In this document: positions 12,001-19,952 of the stretch, piece by piece
Numbering within the stretch: the stretch's first letter is position 1
How the letters are laid out: every line of letters begins with the position of its first letter
Assembly (NCBI RefSeq): GCF_036246005.1
Contig: NZ_CP109171.1
Coordinates: 7,800,001 to 7,864,000, forward strand
Reading direction: 5' to 3'
From: Streptomyces sp. NBC_01723
GTDB lineage: Bacteria > Actinomycetota > Actinomycetes > Streptomycetales > Streptomycetaceae
Length of the DNA stretch: 64,000 nucleotides
Position numbers and translations under genes: made by a program
The notes under the pieces: generated by a model
Database searches by the model: none
Told to the model about the DNA's origin: nothing
What the model saw: only the letters and a program-made list of their open reading frames with translations

Positions 12001-15000
12001 GTGAGGGTGTTGTTCGAGGCGCCGACGCCGGGGGCGTTGGCTGCTGCCGGCAGTGGCGGGGGTGTGGTGGAGGTGCCTCCGAATGGCATCCCTGAGCAGG
12101 GTGTGGAGGTGATTACGCCGGAGATGCTGCCGTTGGTGGAGCTGACGGCGGCGCAGATCGACTTGGTCTGCGCGTCGGTCGAGGGCGGCGCGGCGAACGT
12201 CGCCGACGTGTATCCGCTGGCACCTTTGCAGGAAGGCATCTTCTTCCACCACCTGCTCACCGGCCCGGGTGAGGCGGACGTGTACCTCGTGCCGATGATG
12301 CTCGGCTTTGACAGTCGTGAGCGGCTGGACGCGTTCCTGGCGGCGTTGCAGCGGGTCGTGGACCGGCACGACATCTACCGCACCGGGCTGGTGTGGGAGG
12401 CGTTGCCCGAGCCGTTGCAGGTGGTTCGGAAACGTGCGGTTGTCCCGGTCACCGAGGTCGCCCTGACCGGGGGCGGTGACCCGCAGGCTGAGCTGCTCGC
12501 ACTCGCCGGACGCTGGATGGACCTGCGACGGGCACCGTTGCTGCGCGTACACGTGGCGGCCGAGCCGGGCAGTGAGCGGTGGCTCGGGTTGGTGCAGGTG
12601 CATCACCTGCTCCAGGACCACACCGCACTGCAGGTGGTGCTGGGCGAGGTCGCGGCGTTCATGGCCGGGCGCAGCGATGCTCTCCCTGAGCCGCTGCCGT
12701 TCCGTGACTTCGTGGCCCAGGCCCGACTGGGGGTCTCCCGCGCGGAGCACGAGGAGTTCTTCGCCGAGCTGCTGAGGGACGTGACGGAGCCGACGCTGCC
12801 GTTCGGCCTGGCCGATACGCGCGGCGACGGCACGGGTGTGCAGCAGGCGCGGCTGCGGGTGGATGACGGACTGGGAGAGCGGGTGCGGGAACAGGCCCGC
12901 CGTCTGGGGGTGAGTCCGGCGACGTTGTTCCACGTCGCGTATGCGCGGGTGGTGGCGAGTCTGGCGGGGCGCTCGGATGTGGTGTTCGGGACGGTGTTGC
13001 TGGGCCGGATGAACTCCGGGCGGGGCGCGGACCGGATTCCCGGACCGTTCATGAACACCCTTCCCGTGCGGGTAAACATGGCAGGTCTTGATGCGGTGGG
13101 TGCGGTGCGGGCGATGCAGGCCCAGTTGGCCGGCCTGCTGGTGCATGAGCACGCTCCGCTCGCCCTGGCGCAGAAGGCCAGCGGCGTCCCCGCCGCAGCC
13201 CCGCTCTTCACGTCCCTGCTCAACTACCGTCATGGCGGTCAGCCTCGTCGGGGTGGCGGGGGTGGTGGGAGGAGTGGTGGTCTTGCCGGGGTGGCGATGC
13301 TGTCGACCGAGGACCGGACGAACTATCCGTTGTCGGTGTCGGTGGATGATCTGGGGGCCGCGTTCGGGCTGACGGCTGATGCGGTGGCGCCGGGGGATCC
13401 GGAGCTGGTGTGCGCGCTGCTGCAGAACGCTGCCGAAAGCCTGGTCGAGGCGCTGGAGGGTGCACCGGAGACACCTCTGGGTGAGGTCGCCGTGGTGTCA
13501 CCGCTCGTTCGCGAGCAGATCTTGAGTGAGTGGAATGATGTGCCTGTGGTGGGGGTGGTGGGTTCGGTGGTGGAGTTGTTTGGGGAGTGGGTGGTGCGGG
13601 ATCCGGGTGCGGTGGCGGTGGTGTGTGGTGAGGAGAGTCTGACTTACGGGGAGTTGGATGAGCGGGCGGGTTGGTTGGCGGGGGTGTTGGCGGGTCGGGG
13701 TGTGGGGCCGGAGTCGGTGGTGGGGGTGTTGTTGGAGCGGTCGGTTGATTTGGTGGTGGCGTTGTTGGGGGTGTTGCGGGCGGGGGGTGCGTATTTGTTG
13801 CTGGATCCGTCGTATCCGGTGGAGCGGCGGGCGTGGATGCTGGCGGATGCGGGGCCGGTGTGTGTGGTGAGCAGTGGTGTGCTGGCGGGTGGGGTGCCGG
13901 GTGGGGTGCCGGTGGTGGAGGTGGGTGGTGGGGGTCTTGTGGTGGGGTCGGTGGTGGATGGGGTGTTGGATCCGGTGGTGGTGGGGTCTGGTGGGGCGGC
14001 GTATGTGTTGTATACGTCGGGGTCGTCGGGGGTGCCGAAGGGTGTGGTGGTGTCGCATGGGGGGTTTGCGGGTCTGGTGGCGGGTCATCGTGGGTTGTTG
14101 GGTGTGGGTCCGGGGTGTCGGGTGGCGCAGTTTGCGTCGGCGGGTTTTGACACGTTCGGGTGGGAGTGGTCGATGGCGTTGTTGACGGGTGCGGCGTTGG
14201 TGGTGGTGCCGCAGGAGGAGCGGTTGGGTGGGGAGTTGGCGGGGTTTTTGGCGCGGGAGGGGGTGACGCATGTGACGTTGCCGCCGGGGGTGTTGGCGTT
14301 GTTGGACGAGGGTGATGTGGATCCGGGTGTGGTGGTGGTGACGGCGGGTGAGGAGTGTCCGCCGGAGGTGATGGCGCGGTGGTCGCGGGGGCGGGTGATG
14401 TTCAATTCGTATGGGCCGACGGAGACGACGGTGGATGCCACGTTGTGGCGGTGTGATCCGGATGCGGGTGAGGTGTTGATCGGTGGGCCGGTGTTCAGTA
14501 CGCGGGTGTTTGTGCTGGATGGTTCGTTGGAGCCGGTGCCGCCGGGGGTGGTGGGTGAGTTGTATGTGGCGGGTGATGGTCTGGCGCGTGGGTATCTGCG
14601 GCGGCCGGGGCTGACGGGGGAGCGGTTTGTGGCGTGTCCGTTCGGGGGTGTGGGTGAGCGGATGTATCGGACGGGGGATCTGGCGCGGTGGACGGCGCAG
14701 GGCCGGCTGGTGTTCGCGGGGCGGGCGGATGATCAGGTGAAGGTGCGGGGGCACCGGATCGAGCCGGGTGAGATCGCCGCGGTGCTGACCGCGCATCCCG
14801 GGGTGGCCCAGGCGGCCGTCGTCGCCCGTGAGGACATTCCCGGGGACACCCGCCTGATCGCCTACATCGTCCCCGAAACCACCGCCACCGACCCAGCTGC
14901 AGCCACCATCGACCTCAGTCACCACGACACCACCGACCCAGATACCACCACCATCGACCCCAGTCACCACGACACCACCGACCCAGCCACCACCACCCTG

Positions 15001-16146
15001 ACCGCCGACCTGCGAGCCCACACCGCCGCCCGCCTCCCCGCCTACATGATCCCCGCAGCCTACGTCTCTCTGCCCGAACTCCCTCTGACCATCAACGGCA
15101 AACTCAACCGAGCCGCACTCCCCACCCCCGAATACGCCACAGCCGACACCGGACGTGCCCCGGCGACGGCCGCGGAAGACGCGATGTGCGAGGCCTTCGC
15201 CGAAGTCCTCGGTGTCGAACGCGTCAACGTCGACGACAACTTCTTCGACCTCGGCGGACACTCACTCCTGGCCGTGGCGCTGGTCCAACGACTGCGCCTG
15301 CGTGGCTTCAACCTCTCGGTCCGCGCCGTGTTCGAGGCCCCGACCCCCGCCGGCCTCGTCACCCGCCTCGACCTGCCCTACGCGGGCAACGAACTGGACG
15401 TGCTCCTCCCCATCCGGCCCGGCGGAAGCAAGCCGCCGTTCTTCTGCGTACACCCGGCCGGCGGACTTAGCTGGTGCTACATGCCGCTGTCCCAGTACGT
15501 GCCGGAGGAGTATCCGCTCTACGGGCTCCAGGCCCGGGGCGTCCGGGATTCGGGCGATCCGGCGGGCTCGGTCAAGGAGATGGCGGCGGACTACATCCGG
15601 TACATGCGGTCGGTCCAGGCGACTGGCCCATACCACCTGCTGGGCTGGTCGTTCGGTGGCATCATCGCCCACGAGATCGCGGTACAGCTGCGGGCGGCCG
15701 GCCAGGAAGTCGGGGCGCTGGTCTCCCTGGACGCGGTGCCACCGAAGCAGGGCGAAGAGAGGTCCGGCGACGAAGCGAGGGAAGACGCGCCCGGCCCGGA
15801 TCGCGGCGCGGCGGGGTCCGAGTCGGAGTTCGAGGGTGAGGAGAGGCATCGCAGGCCCGGCAACCTGCGCATGTTCCAGAACGCCGCCAGGCTCCTGCGG
15901 CAGCACGAGTTGGGTGTCTTCGACGGCGACCTGCTTCTTCTGTCCGCCGGTGAAGGAAAGCCGGAGGACGCCGCCCCCGGCGCGGCGGCCTGGGAGGAGA
16001 ACGTGTCCGGCCAGGTGACGGAGGCCCATCTTCCCTGCAGGCACACGGAGATGGCGCGCCCGGAGGTGCTGGCGCAGGTCTGGCGCGGTATCTCCGACTG
16101 GCTGGGCCGGGAGAACTCCGCCGACCCGGAAGACCTTGGCCGCTAG
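1..16146 (+). CDS. Nonribosomal peptide synthetase, five A domains and terminal thioesterase (5'-truncated)
   Basis: This protein assembles a peptide on carrier domains and releases it through a C-terminal thioesterase. The frame is open from the first base, so the gene starts upstream. Approximate order by nucleotide: end of a C domain 1-680, A1 720-2240, PCP1 (Ser codon 2368), C2 2530-3880 (HHVAGDG at 2914), A2 3910-5390, PCP2 (5515), C3 5690-7080 (HHLLQDH at 6175), A3 7100-8630, PCP3 (8764), C4 8920-10290 (HH at 9310), A4 10310-11820, PCP4 (11944), C5 12110-13500 (HH at 12601), A5 13520-15130, PCP5 (15262), TE 15390-16146 (GWSFGG, Ser codon 15649). All five PCPs keep LGGHSLL. C3 and C5 start with the [10 protein letters not shown] motif and have HHxxxDH, as in dual condensation/epimerisation domains, so residues 2 and 4 are probably D. 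Specificity-pocket residues read DALHLGVLC (A1), DGLSLGTVM (A2), DTWTVASVD (A3 and A5) and DAWHFGVVD (A4). A1 is nearest hydroxyphenylglycine codes and A4 nearest serine codes; A2, A3 and A5 are not assigned. The product is not identified. Confidence 0.97.
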   Translation, partial: SHRGHTASLVVPAEVHAQLTALAREQGVTLFMVVQAALAVLLSRLGAGEDIPVGTAVAGRTDQALDDLVGFFVNTLVLRTDVSGDPTFGELLGRVRETSLAALEHQEVPFERLVEVLAPDRSLARHPLFQVMLTLQNQGQARLDLPGLRVAPVSGGLGVAKFDLDVSLGEVTDGEGRPVGLRGSVTGAADLFDAGTVDAVAARLVKVLSLVAADPQARVGQVQVLSEAERHQVVTGWNDTAEPVPDATWVELFAEQVARHPGAVAVVCGEVELSYGELDERASRLAGVLRARGVGSESVVGVMFERSVDAVVALLGVWKAGGAYLFINPSYPEERVALLVAEAGPVCMVTVSSLTAGLPAAPPVPVVAVDDPAVVTELAQVEPTGVPVPTEPGAAAYVMFTSGSTGRPKGVVVTQRDLAELVVDQCWGQPGRMLGHGPYEFDASVLETWVTLAIGGAVVLAPAGKLDAGVLRSLVAEYGLDRVHVTAGLLRMLVEEDPGCFAGVSEVLTGGDVVPSAAVSAVLAAAPGAAVRQVYGPTEITLCATQILVGDADAVPSVLPIGRPMDNTRIYLLDAGLSPVLPGVAGELYVAGTGLARGYHGRPDLTGERFVACPLGAPGERMYRTGDLARWTKDGQLVFIGRADNQVKVRGFRIEPGEVEAVLAAHPSVAQAVVIAREDTSGDKRLTAYVVPRSGNGVRDDLSARLRAYVGERLPDHLVPSAVVVLDGLPFSVNGKVDRAALPAPEYTGAGGGRAPASVAEELMCGVFADVLGLERVGVEDSFFDLGGHSLLAMRLVSRVRSVFEVELGVRALFEAPTPAGLSVRIAGAGGARVGLARWERPERVPLSFAQRRLWFLAQLEGPSATYNMPVALRLEGALDVGALRAALEDVLGRHEVLRTVFPVVDGEPYQEVLAPSAVGGVLRVVRAGEGEVAGLVAEETGRGFDLGVEVPLRALLVEVGVDVHVLVVVVHHVAGDGWSMGPLARDISVAYAARCAGEAPGWEPLPVQYSDYTLWQRELLGDEGDPGSVLAGQVDFWRDALAGAPQELALPGDRSRPTVASHRGHTVRVEVPAEVHAQLTALAREQGVTLFMVVQAALAVLLSKLGAGEDVPVGTAVAGRTDQALDDLVGFFVNTLVLRTDVSGDPTFGELLGRVRETSLAALEHQEVPFERLVEVLAPDRSLARHPLFQVMLAVQNLGQAKLDLPGLRVAPASVGQGAAKFDLDVSLGEVVDGEGCPGGLRGSVTGSVDLFDAGTVERIGRWLVRVLSVVVEDPQVRVGQVEVLSEVERYDVVAGWNAAVEPVPEVTWVELFAERVVGDPGAVAVVCGEESLTYGELDERSGRLAGVLAGRGVGSESVVGVVLGRSVDVVVALLGVWKAGGAYVFVDPSYPVERVGVVLAEAGPVCVVTDRALSGGLPDGLGVPVVCLDDPGMAFAAVARPLLGGRDVAAYVMFTSGSSGVPKGVVVSQGAVVGLVAALGPVLGAGPGVGVLQFASFGFDGSVLDVAVVLASGGRLVVASEAERADVGLLADLVVREGVGVASVVPSLLGVVDPAGVPGLGRVLVGGELLSGEVARVWAGGGRVLVNTYGPTEATVMVTAGRVPRGGVGVPSVGGPVANARVYVLDRFLEPVPPGVAGELYVAGVQLARGYHQRPGLTGERFVACPFGDSGERMYRTGDLARWTVDGQLMFVGRADDQVKVRGFRVEPAEVEAVLATHPGVGQAVVVAREDVPGDKRLVAYVVPEGDGPLGGDLRRFTAERLPEYMVPSAVVVLDGLPLSVNGKLDRSALPAPEYSSAGGRGPATVAEELVCQVFADVLGVERVEVEDNFFELGGHSLLAVSLVQRLRERGFGVSVRVLFEAPTPGALAAAGSGGGVVEVPPNGIPEQGVEVITPEMLPLVELTAAQIDLVCESVEGGAANVADVYPLAPLQEGILFHHLLAGVGAADVYLVPMVLGFDSRERLDAFLAALQRVVDRHDIYRTGLVWEGLPEPLQVVRKRAVIPVTEVSLSDGGDAKAELLAVAGRWMDLRQAPLLRAHVAAEPGRPGRWVALVQVHHLLQDHTALEVVLGEVGAFMAGRGDELPVPLPFRDFVAQARLGVSRAEHEEYFSGLLGDVTEPTLPFGLADTHGDGSTVRSARWRVDDSVAERIRDQARRLGVSPATLFHVAYARVVASLAGRSDVVFGTVLLGRMNSGRGADRTPGPFMNTLPVRMDFAGLDVVGAVRAMQAQLAGLLVHEHAPLAVAQRGSAVPASAPLFTSLLNYRHGGQPRRGGGGGGRSGGLAGVAMLSTEDRTNYPLSVSVDDLGAAFGLTADAVAPGDPELVCALLQNAAESLVEALEGAPETPLGEVAVVSPLVREQILSEWNDVPVVGVVGSVVELFGEWVVRDPGAVAVVCGEESLTYGELDERAGWLAGVLAGRGVGPESVVGVLLERSVDLVVALLGVLRAGGAYLLLDPSYPVERRAWMLADAGPVCVVSSGVLAGGVPGGVPVVEVGGGGLVVGSVVDGVLDPVVVGSGGAAYVLYTSGSSGVPKGVVVSHGGFAGLVAGHRGLLGVGPGCRVAQFASAGFDTFGWEWSMALLTGAALVVVPQEERLGGELAGFLAREGVTHVTLPPGVLALLDEGDVDPGVVVVTAGEECPPEVMARWSRGRVMFNSYGPTETTVDATLWRCDPDAGEVLIGGPVFSTRVFVLDGSLEPVPPGVVGELYVAGDGLARGYLRRPGLTGERFVACPFGGVGERMYRTGDLARWTAQGRLVFAGRADDQVKVRGHRIEPGEIAAVLTAHPGVAQAAVVAREDIPGDTRLIAYIVPETTATDPAAATVPDTAVLTADLRAHTAARLPAYMIPAAFVSLPELPLTINGKLNRAALPTPEFAVLDTGRAPVSVAEELMCQVFGEVLGLEGVGVEQDFFELGGHSLLAMRLVSRLRGVFGVEVGVRELFEASTPAGLAARIAGADAARVGLVPWERPERVPLSFAQRRLWFLAQLEGPSATYNIPIALRLEGVLDVVALRAAFGDVLGRHEVLRTVFPVVDGEPYQQVLTVGEVGEVLRVARVAEGEVADLVVEETGHGFDLGAEVPLRALLVGIDEDVHVLVVVVHHVAGDGWSMGPLARDISVAYAARHDGRAPGWEPLPVQYADYTLWQRELLGDEGDPGSVLAGQVDFWRDALAGAPQELALPVDRPRPAVASHRGHTASLVVPAEVHAQLTALAREQGVTLFMVVQAALAVLLSKLGAGEDIPVGTAVAGRTDQALDDLVGFFVNTLVLRTDVSGDPTFGELLGRVRETSLAALEHQEVPFERLVEVLAPDRSLARHPLFQVMLNLQNLGQARLDLPDLRVAPVAGGLRVAKFDLDVSLGEVTDAEGRPVGLRGSVTGAADLFDAGTVDAVAERLVKVLSLVAADPQARVGQVRVLSEAERHQVVAGWNDTVVPKPETTWLTLFEDQVLRDPSAVAVVDGNERVSYGELDERAHRLAGLLADRGVGPESVAAVMLERSVELVVTLLAVWKAGAAYLPVDPDHPSERLAFTLTDARPSCVLTTRAHAGELPADLNVPVLAVDEAEPAGRDDWTRPVLTAGHAAYVMYTSGSTGRPKGVVVTHGGLVNHLLWAQRVFGLEASDRVLHKTPFGFDASVWELWWPLVSGAALVIAAPEGHRDPAYLAELMRREEVTAAHFVPSQLSVFVAEAAAVDCTSLRMLFSGGEALTGALRQRVTSLLDVELHNVYGLTETTVDSTSWHGGTSEAAGGTVPIGRPVDNTRVYVLDRFLEPVPPGVAGELYVAGTGLARGYHERPGLTAERFVACPFGGAGERMYRTGDLARWTADGQLVFVGRADDQVKVRGFRVEPGEVEAVLAAHPEVARAVVVAREDTQGDERLVAYVVPDGDGGWGDELSGEVRAFGSARLPEYMVPSAVVVLDRLPLSVNGKLDRAALPAPEYSSAGGRGPATVAEELVCRVFADVLGVDRVGVEDNFFELGGHSLLAVSLVQRLRERGFGVSVRVLFEAPTPGALAAAGSGGGVVEVPPNGIPEQGVEVITPEMLPLVELTAAQIDLVCASVEGGAANVADVYPLAPLQEGIFFHHLLTGPGEADVYLVPMMLGFDSRERLDAFLAALQRVVDRHDIYRTGLVWEALPEPLQVVRKRAVVPVTEVALTGGGDPQAELLALAGRWMDLRRAPLLRVHVAAEPGSERWLGLVQVHHLLQDHTALQVVLGEVAAFMAGRSDALPEPLPFRDFVAQARLGVSRAEHEEFFAELLRDVTEPTLPFGLADTRGDGTGVQQARLRVDDGLGERVREQARRLGVSPATLFHVAYARVVASLAGRSDVVFGTVLLGRMNSGRGADRIPGPFMNTLPVRVNMAGLDAVGAVRAMQAQLAGLLVHEHAPLALAQKASGVPAAAPLFTSLLNYRHGGQPRRGGGGGGRSGGLAGVAMLSTEDRTNYPLSVSVDDLGAAFGLTADAVAPGDPELVCALLQNAAESLVEALEGAPETPLGEVAVVSPLVREQILSEWNDVPVVGVVGSVVELFGEWVVRDPGAVAVVCGEESLTYGELDERAGWLAGVLAGRGVGPESVVGVLLERSVDLVVALLGVLRAGGAYLLLDPSYPVERRAWMLADAGPVCVVSSGVLAGGVPGGVPVVEVGGGGLVVGSVVDGVLDPVVVGSGGAAYVLYTSGSSGVPKGVVVSHGGFAGLVAGHRGLLGVGPGCRVAQFASAGFDTFGWEWSMALLTGAALVVVPQEERLGGELAGFLAREGVTHVTLPPGVLALLDEGDVDPGVVVVTAGEECPPEVMARWSRGRVMFNSYGPTETTVDATLWRCDPDAGEVLIGGPVFSTRVFVLDGSLEPVPPGVVGELYVAGDGLARGYLRRPGLTGERFVACPFGGVGERMYRTGDLARWTAQGRLVFAGRADDQVKVRGHRIEPGEIAAVLTAHPGVAQAAVVAREDIPGDTRLIAYIVPETTATDPAAATIDLSHHDTTDPDTTTIDPSHHDTTDPATTTLTADLRAHTAARLPAYMIPAAYVSLPELPLTINGKLNRAALPTPEYATADTGRAPATAAEDAMCEAFAEVLGVERVNVDDNFFDLGGHSLLAVALVQRLRLRGFNLSVRAVFEAPTPAGLVTRLDLPYAGNELDVLLPIRPGGSKPPFFCVHPAGGLSWCYMPLSQYVPEEYPLYGLQARGVRDSGDPAGSVKEMAADYIRYMRSVQATGPYHLLGWSFGGIIAHEIAVQLRAAGQEVGALVSLDAVPPKQGEERSGDEAREDAPGPDRGAAGSESEFEGEERHRRPGNLRMFQNAARLLRQHELGVFDGDLLLLSAGEGKPEDAAPGAAAWEENVSGQVTEAHLPCRHTEMARPEVLAQVWRGISDWLGRENSADPEDLGR
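6784..8471 (+). repeat. Long direct repeat, copy 1 (end of C3 plus most of A3)
   Basis: This 1688-bp segment reappears at 13210-14897, offset by 6426 bp (2142 codons), with no difference noticed by eye. It covers the last part of the C* domain, the inter-domain linker and almost all of the adenylation domain. Identity resumes after a variable linker at 8500-8632, matching 14998-15130, with a Phe/Tyr codon change. Confidence 0.92.
13210..14897 (+). repeat. Long direct repeat, copy 2 (end of C5 plus most of A5)
   Basis: This is the second copy of the 1688-bp NRPS repeat. It gives A5 the same specificity-pocket residues as A3. The first difference is a C-to-T change at 14898, after which the linker diverges and is 72 bp longer than in copy 1. 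Confidence 0.92.
14908..14997 (+). repeat. 45-bp tandem duplication in the A5 linker
   Basis: Two adjacent 45-bp units, 14908-14952 and 14953-14997, encode two 15-residue Asp/Thr/His-rich repeats ([15 protein letters not shown] and [15 protein letters not shown]). They sit between the core of A5 and its small C-terminal subdomain. The matching place in A3 has only six residues, so this accounts for the 24-residue length difference between the two A domains. Confidence 0.9.
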
Positions 16147-16195
16147 CGGGACGTCAGCGAACCCACGAAAGCGAACGACAGACGGAGGCGACGAC

Positions 16196-16804
16196 ATGGC
16201 GACACGCTCGGCCGACTGGGAGTCGATATACCGGGCGGCGGAACTCGCGCCGTGGGAGGTCGGCCGCCCGCAGGCGGCGGTGGTGCGTCTCGCGGAGGCC
16301 GGTCTGCTGTCGTCCGGGCGGGTGCTCGACGCGGGCTGCGGCACAGGGGACCACACACTGCTGGCTGCTCTCCAGGGCGCTGACGCCACGGGCGTGGACT
16401 GCTCGGCGACCGCTGTCGGCAGAGCGCGGCGGAAGGCCGAGGAGCGCGGGGTGTCTGCTCGCTTCGAGGTCGGCGACGTGCTCGACCTCGCCGGCCTCGG
16501 AACGTCCTTCGACACGGTCGTCGACGTCGGGATGTTCCACGTCCTCGACGACGAGGAGCGCCGACGCTACGTGGAGAGTCTGGCGTCGGTGACGGAGCCG
16601 GGAGGCACGTGCTATCTGATGTGCTTCAGTGATCGCCAGGCCGGTGCGCTCGGTCCGCGCCGGGTACGGCAGGAGGAGCTGGTCGAGGCATTCGCGGAGG
16701 GGTGGAGGGTGGCCGACATCGCGGGGACGACCTTCGCGATCGCCCCGCGGTTCGGCGGCGAGGCCCACGCCTGGCTGGCGACCATCCACCGGGCGACCTC
16801 TTGA
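16196..16804 (+). CDS. Class I SAM-dependent methyltransferase
   Basis: This 202-aa protein probably transfers a methyl group from S-adenosylmethionine to a small molecule. The SAM-binding motif DAGCGTGDHT lies near residues 45-54, followed by an acidic motif in GVDCSA and a later DVVDVGMFHVL-type strand. The ATG at 16196 was chosen because GGAGG at 16184 is well spaced; the frame is open further upstream into the NRPS end but lacks a ribosome site there. It follows the NRPS by 49 bp on the same strand and is probably co-transcribed, which suggests tailoring of the peptide or a precursor. The position methylated (N, O or C) cannot be told from sequence. A small general methyltransferase unrelated to the cluster is possible. 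Confidence 0.88.
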   Translation: MATRSADWESIYRAAELAPWEVGRPQAAVVRLAEAGLLSSGRVLDAGCGTGDHTLLAALQGADATGVDCSATAVGRARRKAEERGVSARFEVGDVLDLAGLGTSFDTVVDVGMFHVLDDEERRRYVESLASVTEPGGTCYLMCFSDRQAGALGPRRVRQEELVEAFAEGWRVADIAGTTFAIAPRFGGEAHAWLATIHRATS

Positions 16805-16943
16805 TCAACCCGTGTGACGGACCAGTCGATCACTCCGTGCGACAGCCTGGTCGGTCACCCCGTGCAATAGTCCGGCCACCCCGACGGCGAAGGCCCGCTG
16901 CCGCCCCCCTCTCGACCTGAAGTCGGCCGCGTCAAGGCTCGGT

Positions 16944-18023
16944 TCACGCCTGCTTGCGTGTCCTGGTCTGTGTCCGCTCGTCCAGTTCGCGGGCGAACTC
17001 GTACCAGGCCTCGGCATACTGCCGGGCCAGCTTCACGACGAGTTCCCGGCAGTGGGCCGGTACGGCGACGCTCAGTTCGGAGGACATGGTCATCGCGTTC
17101 TGCTGCAACAGGCGCAGCAAATTCCGGCCGTCCTCGTTGTGGCGTAGGGAAGGATCCCGCAATAGCTTTCTGAGGACCGGTGTGGGATCCGCCTGCTCCA
17201 GCCGCCGCAGCTTCCGCCCGGCGTCGTGACCGAGGTCCTGCTCCGTGCCGGCATCGGATCCCGAGCCCGCTTCCGCTCCGTCCTCCCGGCGACCGGGCGT
17301 GCCGCATCTCTCCGGTACGGGCAGTTCGCCGACCGCAAGGCGTTTGCGTACGTCGCTCACGGTCGCCGGTGAGATTCCGGCGATCCGCGCCACCTCCCGC
17401 AGCGAGGCGTCCGGACGCCGGGCCAGTACCTCCGCGGCCCTGAGGCGCCCCTCGGCCCGGTTGAGCGGGCGTGTCCTGCCGTCGCTGCCGACCCGGGCGC
17501 TCACCTGGGTCAGCGGGTCGGCCGAATCGCGCCGGATGGCCGCGACCGTCTTCGTCCCCAGACCGGAGGCGCGGGCGATGGCGCGGTCGGACATGTGGGG
17601 GTGTGAGGCGATGATGCGTGCTGCCGCCACTTTGCGGTCGGCGTGCGACAAGGGGAGACCGTGTGTCACATTGGCCGTGACGGCACGGAGGAAGGCGTCC
17701 TCGGGAGTCCCGTCGAAGAACTCGACCTCGATCCTCTCCTGCCCCCGTAACAGCGTGGCGAGCAGCCGGTGCATGCCGTCGATCACCCGCATGCTGTGGC
17801 GATCGACCAGGATGGGGGGCAGCGGCTCGTCCAACTCCGCCAGCCGGGTGACGTGTTCCTCGCTCTGCCCCGTCGAACGCGGTGAGTCGCCGGGCAGTAA
17901 GGAGGAGATGTGAATCGTCTGAACTCCCGCTGCGTACGACCCCACCCCGTTGGTGGCCCGAATCGAATCGTCGGCCGTTCCGCTGTCCGCTTCGTCTAGT
18001 AATCCGGTACGTGCCTCGTTCAA
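16944..18023 (-). CDS. StrR/ParB-type transcriptional regulator
   Basis: This 359-aa DNA-binding protein has a ParB-like N-terminal domain (VQTIHISSLLPGDSPR, then LPPILVDR and VIDGMHRLLA at about residues 35-90). Helix-turn-helix segments follow: one around DRAIARASGLGTKTVAAIRR, and a second predicted one around LREVARIAGISPATVSDVRK. This architecture is that of StrR and its relatives (Bbr, Tei15*, Dbv4), pathway-specific activators of streptomycin, glycopeptide and other aryl-glycine peptide clusters. It is therefore the likely cluster-situated activator of the NRPS, consistent with an Hpg-like A1 code. The start is a TTG at 18023 with a GGGAG-type ribosome site upstream. The C-terminal 130 residues are poorly conserved with StrR as far as I can judge. 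It reads away from the exporter genes. Confidence 0.88.
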   Translation of the reverse strand: MNEARTGLLDEADSGTADDSIRATNGVGSYAAGVQTIHISSLLPGDSPRSTGQSEEHVTRLAELDEPLPPILVDRHSMRVIDGMHRLLATLLRGQERIEVEFFDGTPEDAFLRAVTANVTHGLPLSHADRKVAAARIIASHPHMSDRAIARASGLGTKTVAAIRRDSADPLTQVSARVGSDGRTRPLNRAEGRLRAAEVLARRPDASLREVARIAGISPATVSDVRKRLAVGELPVPERCGTPGRREDGAEAGSGSDAGTEQDLGHDAGRKLRRLEQADPTPVLRKLLRDPSLRHNEDGRNLLRLLQQNAMTMSSELSVAVPAHCRELVVKLARQYAEAWYEFARELDERTQTRTRKQA

Positions 18024-18067
18024 GTTTCTTCACTCCCGCGGAGGAATCACTCAGGACACAGCTCTGT

Positions 18068-18105
18068 CGTGACGCTTGAAGGGCGTCGTGACGCTTGAAG
18101 GGCGT
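18068..18105. repeat. Two perfect 19-bp tandem units
   Basis: CGTGACGCTTGAAGGGCGT occurs at 18068-18086 and again at 18087-18105 with no gap, 45 bp upstream of the TTG start of the StrR-like regulator. It could be a duplicated operator half-site or a neutral tandem duplication. Confidence 0.9.
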
Positions 18106-18319
18106 GGAGAGAGTCAGCGACGGTCGGCTCTCGACAGGACCTTGTCTCTGTCGGTGCCGGCGGCGCGAAGCCGTAACTGACGGGACGGTCGCGGTGGTCT
18201 GACAGCAGAACTGAGCCACGGGTGAACCATGAGCGCCTTCCCACCGCCGGGGGCACGGTGCCGTCTCGTTACGACGAACGGGGGTACGGACCATTGTTGA
18301 GACCTGTTGGCTTTCGTGT

Positions 18320-18433
18320 CTAGAGTGTGTCGCCCATGCGTTGGAGCATGGCGTAGTACTCCAGTTGCGCCTCGGCGGCTGTTCGCGGCTCGTCTCCGCC
18401 CCGCCTGCTCCCCTCCCATCCCCCTCCACTCAT
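18320..18433 (-). CDS. Candidate 37-aa protein of unknown function
   Basis: A short frame starts at ATG 18433 with GGGGAG about 8 bases upstream and ends at TAG 18320-18322. The first half is Gly/Arg rich. The second half (EAQLEYYAMLQRMGDTL) could form an amphipathic helix, which is not typical of random high-GC frames. It reads convergent to the PadR gene and toward the StrR-like gene. No family is recognised; it may be a real small protein or the remnant tail of a larger gene. Confidence 0.35.
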   Translation of the reverse strand: MSGGGWEGSRRGGDEPRTAAEAQLEYYAMLQRMGDTL

Positions 18434-18512
18434 CTCCCGCTCCCCGCCCGGGGCTTCGGGGCAACATCCCCAAGAGCCGGCGCCTCCGTCGAACGGCGTT
18501 GACCGGATTGGT

Positions 18513-18541
18513 TTGACGCCTCTTTGTATAACCGCTATCTA
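18513..18541 (+). promoter_or_regulatory. Probable promoter of the PadR-ABC operon
   Basis: TTGACG at 18513-18518 and TATCTA at 18536-18541 are separated by 17 bp, a good fit to a vegetative promoter. The -10 side lies in an AT-rich patch (TATAACCGCTATC), the usual place for autoregulatory PadR binding. Transcription would start only about 15-20 bases before the chosen GTG. Confidence 0.45.
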
Positions 18542-18568
18542 TTGGTGGTCGCTGAGGAGGGCGGTCTG

Positions 18569-19111
18569 GTGCAGGACGTGGTGCTGGCGCTGCTGGTCAA
18601 GGAGCCGTCGCACGGCTACGACCTGCGCAGGCGGCTGGCGGCGGCGCTCGGACCGTTGGGAGAGACACTGAACGCGGGGCAGATCTACGTCACGCTCACC
18701 CGCCTGGAGAAGGCCGGACTGGTCGTCCAGGAACGTGAGGACGTGCCGGTGCGCGGCCCGCGACGCAAGGTGTACGCGCTGACCGCCACCGGGCAGGAGC
18801 GGGCGGCCGCGTGGATGACCGAAGGCGGCGGCCCCAAAGCGGACGTGGCGGAGTTCCACCTGAAGCTGGTGGCCGCCGGTGTCTCTGGTCTGGCCGACCC
18901 GGTCGCGCTCGTCGAGGCACGGCGGCGGGAACTGCTGCGCAGCCTCGCCGAAGCCCAGCACGCCGCTCTCCTGGAGGACACGGATTCAGAGGCCGGGCTG
19001 CTTCTGGAGGGCATCGCACTCCGGTTGCAGGCCGATCTGCGCTGGCTGGAGGCGTGCGAGCGGACCTGGTCCACCCGCGCCCCGCGTGGGAAAGGCGGAG
19101 CATTCGGATGA
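18569..19111 (+). CDS. PadR-family transcriptional regulator
   Basis: This 180-aa winged-helix regulator begins QDVVLALLVKEPSHGYDLRR. Members of the family usually start this way, so the GTG at 18569 was preferred over an in-frame TTG 45 bases upstream; GAGGAGG lies 8 bases before it. The wing and recognition region contains GQIYVTLTRLEKAGLV, and the C-terminal half is the helical PadR dimerisation domain. PadR proteins commonly repress a linked transporter and respond to drugs. Its stop codon overlaps the ATG of the ABC ATPase gene (ATGA), so the three genes 18569-21734 form one translationally coupled operon. It probably controls the exporter in response to the peptide or another drug. Confidence 0.92.
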   Translation: MQDVVLALLVKEPSHGYDLRRRLAAALGPLGETLNAGQIYVTLTRLEKAGLVVQEREDVPVRGPRRKVYALTATGQERAAAWMTEGGGPKADVAEFHLKLVAAGVSGLADPVALVEARRRELLRSLAEAQHAALLEDTDSEAGLLLEGIALRLQADLRWLEACERTWSTRAPRGKGGAFG

Positions 19112-19950
19112 CGAACGACGGTCGGCGGGCCAGGGGCCGCTCACGGCGCGGGGGCGCGGACGACGGTCCGGGCCCGGCACCGGTGGGGCACGGGTCCGGC
19201 GTCGGGGGCGACGTGCGCGCACCGGTACTGCGGGCCCTCGGTCTGACGCGGGTCTACGGTGAGGACGAGAGCGCGGTGTGGGCGGTCGACGGCGTCGACC
19301 TCGACGTACCCGCCGGGCAGACGCTCGCCGTGACCGGGCCCAGCGGCTGCGGCAAGTCGACGCTGCTCCAGCTCCTCGGCGGGCTCGACCGGCCCAGTGA
19401 CGGCGAGGTCTGGCTCGGCGGGCGGCGCATCGACGAGCTCGGCGAGCGGGCGCTGGCCAGGCTGCGGCGCCGCGCCGTCGGCTTCGTCTTCCAGGACTTC
19501 CATCTGATGGACGAGTTGACCGCCGCGGAGAACATCGAGCTGCCCGCGCTGCTGGCCGGCGCCTCGCCGCGGGCCGCCCGGAACCGCGCCGTCAATCTCC
19601 TGGACCGGGTCGGGCTCACGGACCGGGCCCGGCATCTGCCCTCAGAGCTGTCCGGTGGCCAGCGGCAGCGGGTCGCCATCGCCCGTGCCCTGGTCAACGA
19701 GCCGCTGGTGGTCCTCGCGGACGAGCCCACCGGCAACCTGGACAGCGCCGCGACCCACGACATCCTGCGGCTCTTCGACGAACTGCGCGCCGGCGGGCAG
19801 ACCCTGATCACGGTCACCCATGACGAGCGGGTGGCCGCCACGGCGGACCGCGTCGTCTCCCTGCGCGACGGCACGCTGGCCGGCGACACCCGCCTGGGCG
19901 GCGGTGGCAGCGGCAACGAGTTCGGCGCGCTGCTGAGCTGGGAGGGCTGA
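19108..19950 (+). CDS. ABC transporter ATP-binding protein (MacB/LolD type)
   Basis: This 280-aa ATPase energises the adjacent FtsX-like permease. Walker A is GPSGCGKST, the signature is LSGGQRQR, Walker B is VVLADEPT and the H-loop is THD. The VYGEDE..VWAVDGVDL start and VGFVFQDFHLMDELTAAENIELP segment are typical of the MacB/LolD branch, which moves lipids, peptides and antibiotics outward. The ATG at 19108 overlaps the PadR stop. The first 40 residues are a Gly/Arg-rich extension before the ATPase fold. Its position next to the NRPS suggests export or self-resistance, but the link is by proximity only. Confidence 0.94.
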   Translation: MTNDGRRARGRSRRGGADDGPGPAPVGHGSGVGGDVRAPVLRALGLTRVYGEDESAVWAVDGVDLDVPAGQTLAVTGPSGCGKSTLLQLLGGLDRPSDGEVWLGGRRIDELGERALARLRRRAVGFVFQDFHLMDELTAAENIELPALLAGASPRAARNRAVNLLDRVGLTDRARHLPSELSGGQRQRVAIARALVNEPLVVLADEPTGNLDSAATHDILRLFDELRAGGQTLITVTHDERVAATADRVVSLRDGTLAGDTRLGGGGSGNEFGALLSWEG

Positions 19951-19952
19951 CC

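Larger units (their letters stand above)
18024..18568. other. Divergent intergenic region between the StrR-like and PadR genes
   Basis: This 545-bp region should hold the promoters of both flanking genes. It contains a 19-bp tandem duplication (18068-18105), a candidate 37-codon gene on the minus strand (18320-18433) and a probable PadR promoter (18513-18541). No clear StrR-type palindrome was found in it. Confidence 0.6.
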
